NCBI GenBank assembly: GCA_031266855.1
Contig: JAISAF010000233.1
Span: 1 to 10,377 of the forward strand
DNA: 10,377 nt
Origin: Spirochaetales bacterium
GTDB lineage: Bacteria > Spirochaetota > Spirochaetia > DTKZ01
Reading direction: 5' to 3'
The notes under the pieces are model-generated. The model did no database searches, had not been told where the DNA came from, and saw nothing but the letters and a program-made list of their open reading frames with translations. The number at the start of each line of letters is the position of its first letter. Positions within the stretch are counted from its first letter, which is position 1. A program made the translations under genes and the position numbers. This document shows positions 1 through 6,107 of this stretch, one piece after another.

Positions 1-15
1 CGGCCTTTCACGGTT

Positions 16-58
16 CCGGCTGCCGCCACCACGATTACAGCCCGCGGTTATGTTTGCA
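16..58. repeat. 43-bp segment repeated inverted at the right edge of the window
   Basis: This segment is found again in reverse complement at 10239-10281. The first 18 bases (CCGGCTGCCGCCACCACG, 16-33) match exactly, and by hand alignment 37 of 43 positions match overall. It contains no ORF I would support. It is probably a member of the dispersed repeat set that fills the intergenic DNA here. Confidence 0.75.
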
Positions 59-74
59 GCCTGGAACCAGGCCG

Positions 75-97
75 CGGAATTGCCGGAGGCAATTCCG
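75..97. repeat. Hairpin with 10-bp stem (aattgcc type)
   Basis: CGGAATTGCC (75-84) pairs perfectly with GGCAATTCCG (88-97) around a 3-nt loop. The 14 bases before it (63-76) recur at 332-345, next to a related but longer hairpin at 341-369. It is one of a set of hairpins with similar architecture and different stems in this intergenic region. No T-run follows it, so it is not called a terminator. Confidence 0.75.
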
Positions 98-110
98 GGC
101 CGTGAGGCAA

Positions 111-162
111 TTGCAAGGCAGGAGCCTTGCTTTTAACACGGCGTAGTCTGGAGACTACGCCG
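111..162. repeat. 52-bp exact direct repeat, copy 1, containing two hairpins
   Basis: This stretch is identical to 277-328. It holds two hairpins. GCAAGGC (113-119) pairs with GCCTTGC (124-130) and is followed by TTTT, which resembles a short rho-independent terminator for a gene entering from the left. CGGCGTAGTC (139-148) pairs with GACTACGCCG (153-162) around TGGA. The exact identity suggests recent duplication or gene conversion. Confidence 0.85.
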
Positions 163-189
163 AGCGAAGGATTCTAAAAAAGTAAAAAA

Positions 190-265
190 GTGCCAGGCAC
201 CTTTTTGGATGGCACATCATAAAATATGTCGCTATTTTGTGAAACGTAAAAACGTACCTGGCACC
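190..265. repeat. 76-bp element with terminal inverted repeats, copy 1
   Basis: The ends are inverted repeats: GTGCCAGG at the left and CCTGGCACC at the right, with T-rich and A-rich inner flanks. A second copy of exactly the same length lies at 10161-10236 in the same orientation, and about 64 of 76 positions match. An inner stem (ATGGC with GCTAT, using one G-U pair) is kept in both copies. It looks like a REP-type or small non-autonomous mobile palindrome. There is no coding capacity. Confidence 0.75.
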
Positions 266-276
266 AAATCGCCCGC

Positions 277-328
277 TTGCAAGGCAGGAGCCTTGCTTTT
301 AACACGGCGTAGTCTGGAGACTACGCCG
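277..328. repeat. 52-bp exact direct repeat, copy 2, containing two hairpins
   Basis: This is identical to 111-162. The first hairpin (279-296, followed by TTTT at 297-300) and the second hairpin (305-328) are reproduced exactly. The two copies bracket the 76-bp element at 190-265. Confidence 0.85.
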
Positions 329-340
329 GGCGGAACCAGG

Positions 341-369
341 CCGCGAAATTGCCGCTGGCAATTTCGCGG
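341..369. repeat. Hairpin with perfect 13-bp stem
   Basis: CCGCGAAATTGCC (341-353) pairs perfectly with GGCAATTTCGCGG (357-369) around the loop GCT. With its left flank (332-345) it is the counterpart of the hairpin at 75-97. Here it lies after the 52-bp repeat rather than before it, so the order of the hairpin units is permuted. Confidence 0.75.
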
Positions 370-392
370 GTCTGCATTTACGGTGCGTGTTA

Positions 393-513
393 GGCGCTGG
401 GGCGCGTGCCAGGGATAGGAGCGGAAAGCCCGCAGGAATTGCATGGGCAATTCCGAGGACTTGGAGCGGATAGCCCGGTTTTTGGCGCGGAGCGGCAAAA
501 AGGCGCCCAAATT
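393..513 (-). repeat. Modular hairpin repeat, copy R1
   Basis: Read on the minus strand, this copy has conserved linkers (a GGGCGCC start, a CCGGGCTATCCGCTCCAAG linker, a GGGCTTTCCGCTCC linker and a CCCTGG-CGCG-CCCCAGCG end). They separate hairpins at 479-501 (T5-GC stem, one mismatch, then A5) and 435-454 (GGAATTGC/GCAATTCC). The same linkers with different stems occur at 5891-6107, 7924-8228 and 10018-10150. The outer end present in two other copies is cut short here at about 513. It has no coding function that I can see. Confidence 0.75.
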
Positions 514-558
514 AAAAATAAAATCCTGGTGTTTATTTGGTTGCGATCTGGGGCTTGG

Positions 559-587
559 TTGACAATTCGTTTTGTTTGGGTCATAGT
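559..587 (+). promoter_or_regulatory. Predicted sigma70-type promoter of the transketolase operon
   Basis: A consensus -35 box TTGACA (559-564) is followed after exactly 17 bp by CATAGT (582-587), a 4/6 match to the -10 consensus. The expected start of transcription is near 593-595. That leaves a leader of roughly 33 bases before the ATG at 628, with a strong ribosome binding site AAGGAGG at 617-623. It is the best promoter candidate I found in the window. Confidence 0.65.
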
Positions 588-591
588 TGAG

Positions 592-605
592 ACTGATATA
601 TCAGT
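592..605. promoter_or_regulatory. Perfect 14-bp palindrome, probable GntR-family operator
   Basis: ACTGATATATCAGT is a perfect dyad with no spacer. It lies a few bases after the predicted -10 box and covers the expected transcription start, which is where a repressor would block initiation. A FadR/FCD-type GntR regulator is encoded as the third gene of the same operon, and such proteins usually bind short dyads of this size. I saw no second copy in the window. The assignment to this regulator is an inference. Confidence 0.5.
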
Positions 606-627
606 ATTTCAATTTTAAGGAGGCGCT

Positions 628-1461
628 ATGTCTTTGAATGAAGATCGTAAAGTGTTTTTGCGCGGGCTGTGTGGCAAGTTCAGGAACACGCTTATTGACA
701 TCCTGTACAAGGCTCAGTCGGGGCATCCGGGTGGTTCGTTGTCGGCGACGGAGATTATTACGTCGTTGTATTTTGAGAAGATGAATATTGATCCGAAGAG
801 GCCGTTGTGGGAGGAGCGGGATCGTTTTATTTTGGGGAAGGGTCATGGGGCTCCGATGCTTTACATTAATCTTGCGGAGAGGGGGTTTTTTCCTGTGGAG
901 GATTTGCAGCATTTGCGGCAGTTTGGTTGTCATTTGCAGGGGCATCCGTGCGCGAAGGATACTCCGGGGGTTGAGCTTTCTACTGGGCCTTTGGGGCTGG
1001 GTTTGAGTGCGGGGGCTGGTATGGCGCTGGGGGCGAAGACGGGGAAGAAGAATTTTTATGTGTATGTTTTGATGGGTGATGGGGAAATCCAGGAGGGGAT
1101 TATTTGGGAGGCGGCGATGGCTGCTAGCAAGTTTAAGCTGGATAATCTTATTGGGATTCTGGATCACAATGGGGTGCAGCTTGATGGGACTGTCAACGAG
1201 GTTATGCCTTTGGGTAATGTGAGGGCGAAGTGGGAGGCTTTTGGCTGGAAGGTTCTTGAGGCCGATGGTCATGATGTGGGGGCGGTTTGTGATGCTGTTG
1301 ATTCGGCGAAGAGCATAAAGGGGTGTCCTGTTATTATTATTGCGAAGACGGTGAAGGGTAAAGGGGTTTCCTTTATGGAGGGGAAGAACGGATGGCATGG
1401 CAAGGCTATTGGGCCGGATGATTATAAAGCCGCGAAGGCGGAACTGGCAGGAGGGAAATAA
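628..1461 (+). CDS. Transketolase, N-terminal (thiamine diphosphate pyrophosphate-binding) subunit
   Basis: This 277-residue protein is the N-terminal half of a split transketolase. It binds the diphosphate and magnesium ends of thiamine diphosphate and works with the next gene product. Visible hallmarks are SGHPGGSLSATE (31-42), GKGHGAP (70-76) and the ThDP motif GDG (150-152) with its closing Asn at 181, which is exactly the GDG-X28-N spacing. KTVKGKGVSFME and a WHG segment lie near the end. The length is typical of the N-subunit in two-gene transketolases. The start is supported by AAGGAGG at 617-623. It is the first gene after the promoter, and its stop overlaps the next start. Two-subunit transketolases recruited into dedicated catabolic operons are known, for example for apulose phosphate and sulfofructose. 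The substrate here is unknown. The codons are strikingly rich in G and T compared with genes further right. Confidence 0.95.
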   Translation: MSLNEDRKVFLRGLCGKFRNTLIDILYKAQSGHPGGSLSATEIITSLYFEKMNIDPKRPLWEERDRFILGKGHGAPMLYINLAERGFFPVEDLQHLRQFGCHLQGHPCAKDTPGVELSTGPLGLGLSAGAGMALGAKTGKKNFYVYVLMGDGEIQEGIIWEAAMAASKFKLDNLIGILDHNGVQLDGTVNEVMPLGNVRAKWEAFGWKVLEADGHDVGAVCDAVDSAKSIKGCPVIIIAKTVKGKGVSFMEGKNGWHGKAIGPDDYKAAKAELAGGK

Positions 1462-2405
1462 TGGCTGGATCAGTTACGGGAAAAGCAATGCGCCAGGTCT
1501 ATGGGGAAACTCTTGTGGATTTGGGGAAGAAATACCAGAATCTTGTGGTTCTGGATGCTGATGTTTCGGGGTCGACGCGCTCCTGTGTGTTTGCGGAAGT
1601 CTTCCCTGAGAGATTTTTCAATGTGGGTATTGCGGAAATGAATATGGCGGCTATGTCCGCGGGTTTGTCTACAGTGGGTTTTGTGCCTTTTATTAATACC
1701 TTTGCTTGTTTTACGGTATTGCGTTGTGCGGATCCTATTCGTAGTCTTATCGCTTATACGAATCTGAATGTGAAGGTGGTGGGGACCTATTCCGGTCTTT
1801 CGGATTCCTTCGATGGGGCGAGTCATCACGCGACTATGGATATTAATTTTTTCAGGGCTTTGCCGAATTTCCTGGTGCTTTCTCCTTCGGATGGGCCGGA
1901 AACCTCGCGTGCGGTTGAGGCGGTTTTTCTTCATAAGGGGCCTGTTTATCTGCGTCTGCATCGTAACGAGCTTCCCGAGACGAGCGATTACGCGAAGAAC
2001 AGGTTTGAAATTGGTAAGGGGATTGTGTTGCGGGACGGGAAGGATGTTACTTTGATTGCTACGGGTTTTATGGTGCACCGGGCTTTGGCCGCGGCGGATA
2101 CGCTTGCTTCGCAGGGTATTAGCGCCAGGGTTGTCAATATTCATACGATAAAGCCTATCGATAAGGATCTTATTGTTAAGTGCGCTTCTGAAACCAGGGG
2201 TATTGTTACCGCGGAGGAGCATTCCATTACTGGTGGTCTTGGCAGCGCGGTCGCGGAGGTTCTGGCCGCGAACAGGCCCGCTCCTGTGGCTTTTGTTGGC
2301 GTGGAGAATACTTTTACTGAGACGGGGGACTATGAGAGTCTTCTGGAAAAATACGGCTTGACCGCGCATAACATTGTCGAAAAGGCGAAGAAAATAGTAA
2401 AATAA
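1461..2405 (+). CDS. Transketolase, C-terminal (pyrimidine-binding) subunit
   Basis: This 314-residue protein is the partner of the preceding gene. It carries the pyrimidine-binding domain and the C-terminal transketolase domain. GIAEMNM (56-62) contains the catalytic glutamate Glu59 that activates the thiamine. Family landmarks LDADVSGST (31-39), DGASHH (118-123), LRLHRNELP (164-172) and EEHSITGGLGS (252-262) follow. Recalling yeast transketolase, Arg168 and Arg11 fall where the acceptor-phosphate arginines (Arg528, Arg359) lie. Tyr110 stands where the phosphate-contacting His469 would be, 12 residues before His122. This may signal an unusual acceptor, but the alignment was made by eye. The ATG overlaps the upstream stop by one base (TAATG), with GGAGG-type sequence at 1450-1454, so the two halves are probably translationally coupled in equal amounts. 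Confidence 0.95.
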   Translation: MAGSVTGKAMRQVYGETLVDLGKKYQNLVVLDADVSGSTRSCVFAEVFPERFFNVGIAEMNMAAMSAGLSTVGFVPFINTFACFTVLRCADPIRSLIAYTNLNVKVVGTYSGLSDSFDGASHHATMDINFFRALPNFLVLSPSDGPETSRAVEAVFLHKGPVYLRLHRNELPETSDYAKNRFEIGKGIVLRDGKDVTLIATGFMVHRALAAADTLASQGISARVVNIHTIKPIDKDLIVKCASETRGIVTAEEHSITGGLGSAVAEVLAANRPAPVAFVGVENTFTETGDYESLLEKYGLTAHNIVEKAKKIVK

Positions 2406-2409
2406 GACC

Positions 2410-3267
2410 ATGCATTCAGATGGCGGAGGGGCTGCGGCGGCGCAGCCCTTGCAGGAAAAAGTATATACTATCATTAAGGAAGATATCGTAAACTGTGAAA
2501 TGGCGCCTGGTTCTGTCATTTGTGAAGATGTTCTGGTGGAGAAATTCGGGACTTCGCGTACGCCGATTCGGGAAGCGCTTTTGCGTTTGCAGCGGGAAAG
2601 GCTTGTGGATATTTTTCCGCGTCAGGGGACTTTTGTTTCGCGGATTTGTTTGAAGGATATTTACGAGATTTATCAGCTTAGGCTTATCATTGAACCTCAG
2701 GTGGCGCGGGTTTCCTGTTGCAATCTGGATGGGGGGGTACTGGAGGGTTTTCGGGATTTCTTTGCGCGCTGCGCGGCGAGCGGCTCTTCATACGCGCAGT
2801 GGTTCCGGCAGGACAGGGAGCTTCATAGTTATATTATTGCTGGTTCGGGGAACACCCACCTGCAACAGATATATGCTACTATTATGAATCAGAACTTGAG
2901 GATACGGATTCTGGCGGGGAAGTTTCCTGACCGTATGCATGCGACGAACCATGAACATATCGCCCTTCTTGACGCGCTTCTGGCAAAGGACGCGGATAAG
3001 GCGGAAAAGCTTATGGCTTCGCATATATGTTCTTCGCGCGATGGCGCTTTGCGCCTGGAGCTTTCCGGTACGGATAAGATTTCCAGTGTGGATAAGTTTT
3101 CCGGTATGGATAAGGGTTCCGGTACGGATAAGGCTTCCGGCGCGGATAAGCTGTCCGGCATGGATAAGCTTTATAGCACGGACAGGCTTTCCGGCAGGGA
3201 TAAGGTTTCCGGCGTGGATAAAGGCAAAAATTGCCGGTTCGGTAATAGAAACGGTAGTAGAAAATAA
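2410..3267 (+). CDS. GntR/FadR-family (FCD) transcriptional regulator with a repetitive C-terminal tail
   Basis: This 285-residue protein has an N-terminal winged helix (about 13-77), including the recognition segment GTSRTPIREALLRLQRERLV. The FCD ligand-binding domain follows (about 84-210). Asp135, His139, His183 and His205 fit the usual FCD metal-binding quartet, and these domains commonly sense organic or sugar acids. Family members normally end near residue 215-230. Here a low-complexity tail of nine SGxDKx hexapeptides (219-272) and a basic end are added. The start lacks a strong ribosome binding site and lies four bases after the transketolase stop, so coupling is likely. As a gene inside the operon it probably autoregulates through the palindrome at 592-605. 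Which ligand it binds is unknown. The regulator identity is firm; the role of the tail is not. Confidence 0.93.
   Translation: MHSDGGGAAAAQPLQEKVYTIIKEDIVNCEMAPGSVICEDVLVEKFGTSRTPIREALLRLQRERLVDIFPRQGTFVSRICLKDIYEIYQLRLIIEPQVARVSCCNLDGGVLEGFRDFFARCAASGSSYAQWFRQDRELHSYIIAGSGNTHLQQIYATIMNQNLRIRILAGKFPDRMHATNHEHIALLDALLAKDADKAEKLMASHICSSRDGALRLELSGTDKISSVDKFSGMDKGSGTDKASGADKLSGMDKLYSTDRLSGRDKVSGVDKGKNCRFGNRNGSRK
3064..3225 (+). repeat. Nine in-frame copies of an 18-bp tandem repeat inside the regulator gene
   Basis: Nine consecutive 18-bp units run from 3064 to 3225 and encode SGTDKI, SSVDKF, SGMDKG, SGTDKA, SGADKL, SGMDKL, YSTDRL, SGRDKV and SGVDKG. The DNA core TCCGGNNNGGATAAG is kept in most units. 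Codon positions 3 and 6 vary, whereas S, D and K are kept. The array also leaves all other frames open on both strands. Arrays like this can expand and contract by slippage or recombination without shifting frame. Confidence 0.95.
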
Positions 3268-3277
3268 ATTTTTTTCT

Positions 3278-3293
3278 GGAGGGAAATAAATTG
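3278..3293 (+). promoter_or_regulatory. Ribosome binding site that supports a TTG start
   Basis: GGAGGG (3278-3283) sits seven bases before the TTG at 3291. No ATG lies in frame between the site and the start of conserved sequence. This fixes TTG as the start of the iron-type alcohol dehydrogenase. Confidence 0.7.
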
Positions 3294-4565
3294 AGTGATT
3301 TTGACACTGCAAAAAAACTTTTGGCTGACTGGAAGGGCAGTTCCTATTTACAGGGGAACGGCGTTCTGGACAAAATCGGGCCTGTTGTCGCGGGCATTAC
3401 GAAAAAGGCCGCGCTGATTTATACCGAGTATCCTGGCGTGGATGTTTATGTAAACCGTATTAAGAAAAACCTTGAAAGCGCTGGCGTTAAGGACCTTACT
3501 CTTATTGTCGGCGCCGCGGCGAACGCGCCCAAGGAAGACCTTCAGCGTATCGCTGATGAACTGGCGGCGTCCAATGCCGAAATGGTGATCAGTTTTGGCG
3601 GGGGCAGTACCATCGACGCGGCTAAGGCGGCGGAAGTGCTGCGGACTCTGGGCGGCACTGTTGACCAGTACTTTGGTACAAACCTTGTTACCGAGGGGTT
3701 GAAAAAACAGGGTAAAAAACTGCATCCCCACATGGCTATCCAGACCGCGGCTTCCACGGGAGCGCACCTTACCAAGTATTCCAATATAACGGACTACAAA
3801 ACAAACCAGAAAAAGCTGATTGTCGATCCGGCTATTGTGCCGACCTATCCGGTGTTTGACTTTGAGGTTTCCTATTCCGCGCCCATCAGCCTGACTTCGG
3901 ACGGCGCTTTGGACGGTATTGCCCATATTCTGGAGGTTATCTTCGGCCTTGTGGGAAAAGACGGCTACGACAAAATGGAAGATATCGCCAAGGTGGGGAT
4001 CAAACTTATTCTTGAATATCTGCCGAAGGCTCTGGCAAACCCAAAGGACGCAAAGGCCCGCGAAGCCCTGTGCCTGGCAACCGATTTGGGAGGCTACGCA
4101 ATCATGGTAGGCGGGACGAACGGCCCGCACCTTACAAGTTTTTCCCTTGTTGACATTCTGACCCACGGGCGGGCCTGCGCGCTGATGAATCCCTACTACA
4201 CGGTGTTCTTCGCCCCGGCTATTGAAAAGCCGCTGCGGCTTATCGCGGGTATTTACCGGGACGCGGGGTATTTTCCCGGCGATCCAAACGCTTTGAGCGG
4301 GCGGAAACTTGGGGATGCCTTTGCCGCGGGAATGTTTGCCTTTGCGGCAAAAATCAATTTCCCGACAAAGCTGTCCGAGGTAAAAGGCTTTACGCAGAAG
4401 CATATCGATCAGGCGCTTGCGGCGGCAAAAGACCCGCAGCTTAAAATGAAGCTGGAAAATATGCCTGTTCCCCTTACGGCGGAGAAGGTCGATGAGTATA
4501 TGGGTCCCATTCTTACCGCCGCGCGGGATGGCAATATCGCCGTTATAAAAAATATCCCGGCGTAA
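3291..4565 (+). CDS. Iron-containing alcohol dehydrogenase family protein (group III)
   Basis: This 424-residue protein interconverts an alcohol and an aldehyde or ketone with a nicotinamide cofactor. It has the family's cofactor loop SFGGGSTIDAAK (101-112) and the TAASTGAHLTKYSNITD segment (152-168). The all-helical metal domain has Asp208 and His212 in the D-x3-H pattern, with His280 and His292 (LTHGRACAL) as the other likely ligands. The 280-292 spacing is two residues shorter than in FucO, so His280 is a less certain ligand. The length is slightly above the usual 380-400. It starts with TTG after a good ribosome binding site, 23 bases after the regulator, within the operon. It may reduce the aldehyde released by the transketolase, but this is inference. 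Its codons are more C-rich than those of the three genes before it. Confidence 0.92.
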   Translation: MSDFDTAKKLLADWKGSSYLQGNGVLDKIGPVVAGITKKAALIYTEYPGVDVYVNRIKKNLESAGVKDLTLIVGAAANAPKEDLQRIADELAASNAEMVISFGGGSTIDAAKAAEVLRTLGGTVDQYFGTNLVTEGLKKQGKKLHPHMAIQTAASTGAHLTKYSNITDYKTNQKKLIVDPAIVPTYPVFDFEVSYSAPISLTSDGALDGIAHILEVIFGLVGKDGYDKMEDIAKVGIKLILEYLPKALANPKDAKAREALCLATDLGGYAIMVGGTNGPHLTSFSLVDILTHGRACALMNPYYTVFFAPAIEKPLRLIAGIYRDAGYFPGDPNALSGRKLGDAFAAGMFAFAAKINFPTKLSEVKGFTQKHIDQALAAAKDPQLKMKLENMPVPLTAEKVDEYMGPILTAARDGNIAVIKNIPA

Positions 4566-4582
4566 ACCGGGGCAGGAGCTGG

Positions 4583-5863
4583 ATGATGAAGATTAAACTT
4601 GCGTATGGGAAAACAGGTCTGGATATTAATCTGCCCGATACAGCCGGTGTGAATGTTATTGAACCGGAGTTTGTTCCGGCCTGCGCTGACCAGAAAGGGG
4701 CAGTCACCGATTCTTTACGCAAACCAATCGGAACTCCGGCTCTGGCTCAGATGGTAAAGAAAACGGATACGGTCGCCGTGGTGTTCAGTGACATCACGCG
4801 GCCTACGCCGAACCACATCATCATTCCCGCGATTCTGGAAGAACTGGAAAGGGCGGGGATTCCCAAAGACAGGATCACCCTGTTCAATTCCACGGGAACC
4901 CACCGGCTGAATACGGACGAGGAAATCGCGGGAATGCTGGGCAAAGACATTGTACGGGATTACCGCATTATCCAAAACGATGCCCGCGCCGAGGGTATGC
5001 ACGTCGTGGCGGGAACTACAAAAAGCGGCAATGTGGTAAAAATCCAGAAGGACTTTTTTGCCTGTTCCTTTAAAATCCTTACAGGTTTTATCGAACCGCA
5101 CTTTTTCGCGGGATTTTCCGGCGGCGGCAAGGCCGTCATGCCGGGAATGGCGCATCTTGATACCGTGATGCGCAACCACAACGCCATTAATATTGACGAC
5201 GGGCGGGCTGTATGGGGAGTCCTGGACGGCAACCCCATACGAAGCGAAGTCAACGAAGCGGCCTCGATGGCCAGGCCGGACTTTCTTATCAACGTTACCT
5301 TAAACCGGGATAAGGCGATTACCGCCTCCTTTGCCGGCGACTGGACACAAGCCTATCTCGCGGGAACCGCCTTTGTTAAAAAAACCACGATGGTCAGGAC
5401 AGACCGCCTCTACGATCTGGTTATTACTTCAAACTCAGGCTATCCCCTGGACCTGAACCTCTATCAGGCCGTCAAGGGAATGAGCGCTGCCGCAAAAGTC
5501 GTTAAGCCCGGCGGAGCCATCATCATCGCGTTTGAAGGCTGGGACGGCATTCCCGCCCACGGCTCCTTTGGGAAAATCCTTCTGGACGCAAAAAACTTTG
5601 ACGACATGCTTACCAGAATACGGAGCGAAGGCTTTATGATGGACGACCAGTGGCAGGCTCAGATACTTGCGTTAATCGCGAAAAAAGCTGATATTTATGT
5701 ATACACAACAGGCCTTTCCGAAGAGCAGATATCAGGAGCGCATCTAAAATACTGTACATCCGTGGACAGCGCGGCACGGGACATCCTGGCGGGGGCCGGT
5801 AAAAACGCGCAGGTCTGCGTACTGCCGGAAGGGCCGCAGACGATTCCGTACTATGAAGAATAA
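4583..5863 (+). CDS. LarA-family nickel-dependent 2-hydroxyacid racemase/epimerase homologue
   Basis: This 426-residue protein belongs to the lactate racemase (LarA, DUF2088) family, which inverts the carbon next to a carboxylate by hydride transfer to a nickel-pincer nucleotide. Every landmark I know is present: SDITRP with Asp70 and Arg73, GTHR with His107, EPHFFAGFSGGGK with His173 and the cofactor-bearing Lys183, NHN with His199, and YQAVKGM with Lys298. These positions nearly match L. plantarum LarA numbering, so the protein should be active if the cofactor is supplied. The cofactor genes larB, larC and larE are not in the window. Family members also act on malate, hydroxyglutarate and D-gluconate. 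In this sugar-enzyme operon, an aldonate or other polyhydroxy acid is a better guess than lactate. There are two adjacent ATG codons (4583, 4586). AGGAG at 4574-4578 is better spaced for the second. Confidence 0.93.
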   Translation: MMKIKLAYGKTGLDINLPDTAGVNVIEPEFVPACADQKGAVTDSLRKPIGTPALAQMVKKTDTVAVVFSDITRPTPNHIIIPAILEELERAGIPKDRITLFNSTGTHRLNTDEEIAGMLGKDIVRDYRIIQNDARAEGMHVVAGTTKSGNVVKIQKDFFACSFKILTGFIEPHFFAGFSGGGKAVMPGMAHLDTVMRNHNAINIDDGRAVWGVLDGNPIRSEVNEAASMARPDFLINVTLNRDKAITASFAGDWTQAYLAGTAFVKKTTMVRTDRLYDLVITSNSGYPLDLNLYQAVKGMSAAAKVVKPGGAIIIAFEGWDGIPAHGSFGKILLDAKNFDDMLTRIRSEGFMMDDQWQAQILALIAKKADIYVYTTGLSEEQISGAHLKYCTSVDSAARDILAGAGKNAQVCVLPEGPQTIPYYEE

Positions 5864-5890
5864 TGTCCGCGCTATGAAAACTGACTATGA

Positions 5891-6107
5891 AGGCTGTTCA
5901 AAAAACCTAGATGTAATTTCGGAATTTGGGCGCCTTTGCGGCGTAAAACGCCGCAAACCGGGCTTTCCGCTCCAATCTTTTTTACCGCTTCGCGGTAAAA
6001 AAGGATTTCCGCTACAATCCCTGGCGCGCGCCCAGCGGCTTTGCAGGATATTTTTAGAGGGAGTTGTTGAGAAACCGCGGTTTCTCAACCACTCTATTGA
6101 ACAGGCT
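5891..6107 (+). repeat. 217-bp modular hairpin repeat with inverted ends, copy R2
   Basis: The ends AGGCTGTTCAA (5891-5901) and TTGAACAGGCT (6097-6107) are inverted repeats (10 of 11). Inside, from left to right, are hairpins at 5935-5957 (10-bp stem), 5978-6002 (T6ACCGC/GCGGTA6, 11-bp stem) and a perfect 24-bp palindrome at 6066-6089. They are separated by linkers shared with R1, R3 and R4, such as CCGGGCTTTCCGCTCCAA and CTGGCGCGCGCCCAGCGGC. It lies right after the LarA-like gene and separates it from the following SDR. No transposase is present, so it is at most a non-autonomous element. I saw no clear target-site duplication. Confidence 0.8.

Noticed and set aside
209..418. Open frame of 69 codons on the + strand
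   Set aside because: It runs through the 76-bp element, the 52-bp repeat and hairpins. It has no ribosome binding site or recognisable protein sequence.
1..557. CRISPR array, suggested by repeated units with differing inserts
   Set aside because: The repeated parts are irregularly spaced, the variable parts are palindromes rather than spacers, and no cas genes are present.
628..2405. 1-deoxy-xylulose-5-phosphate synthase split in two
   Set aside because: The N-half has the GKGHGAP and WHGKA arrangement and the short length of split transketolase, and the genes sit with sugar catabolic enzymes. The DXS-specific features I would expect are not seen.
2788..3312. Long minus-strand open frame over the regulator gene
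   Set aside because: The 18-bp tandem array lacks stops in all frames, which creates repetitive shadow frames. The + strand frame carries the conserved GntR and FCD domains.
5978..6002. Hairpin with T and A runs as a rho-independent terminator
   Set aside because: The T-run comes before the stem and the A-run after it on either strand, which is the reverse of a terminator. The same holds for the T5GGCGC/GCGCCA5 hairpins at 479-501, 8098-8120 and 10024-10046.
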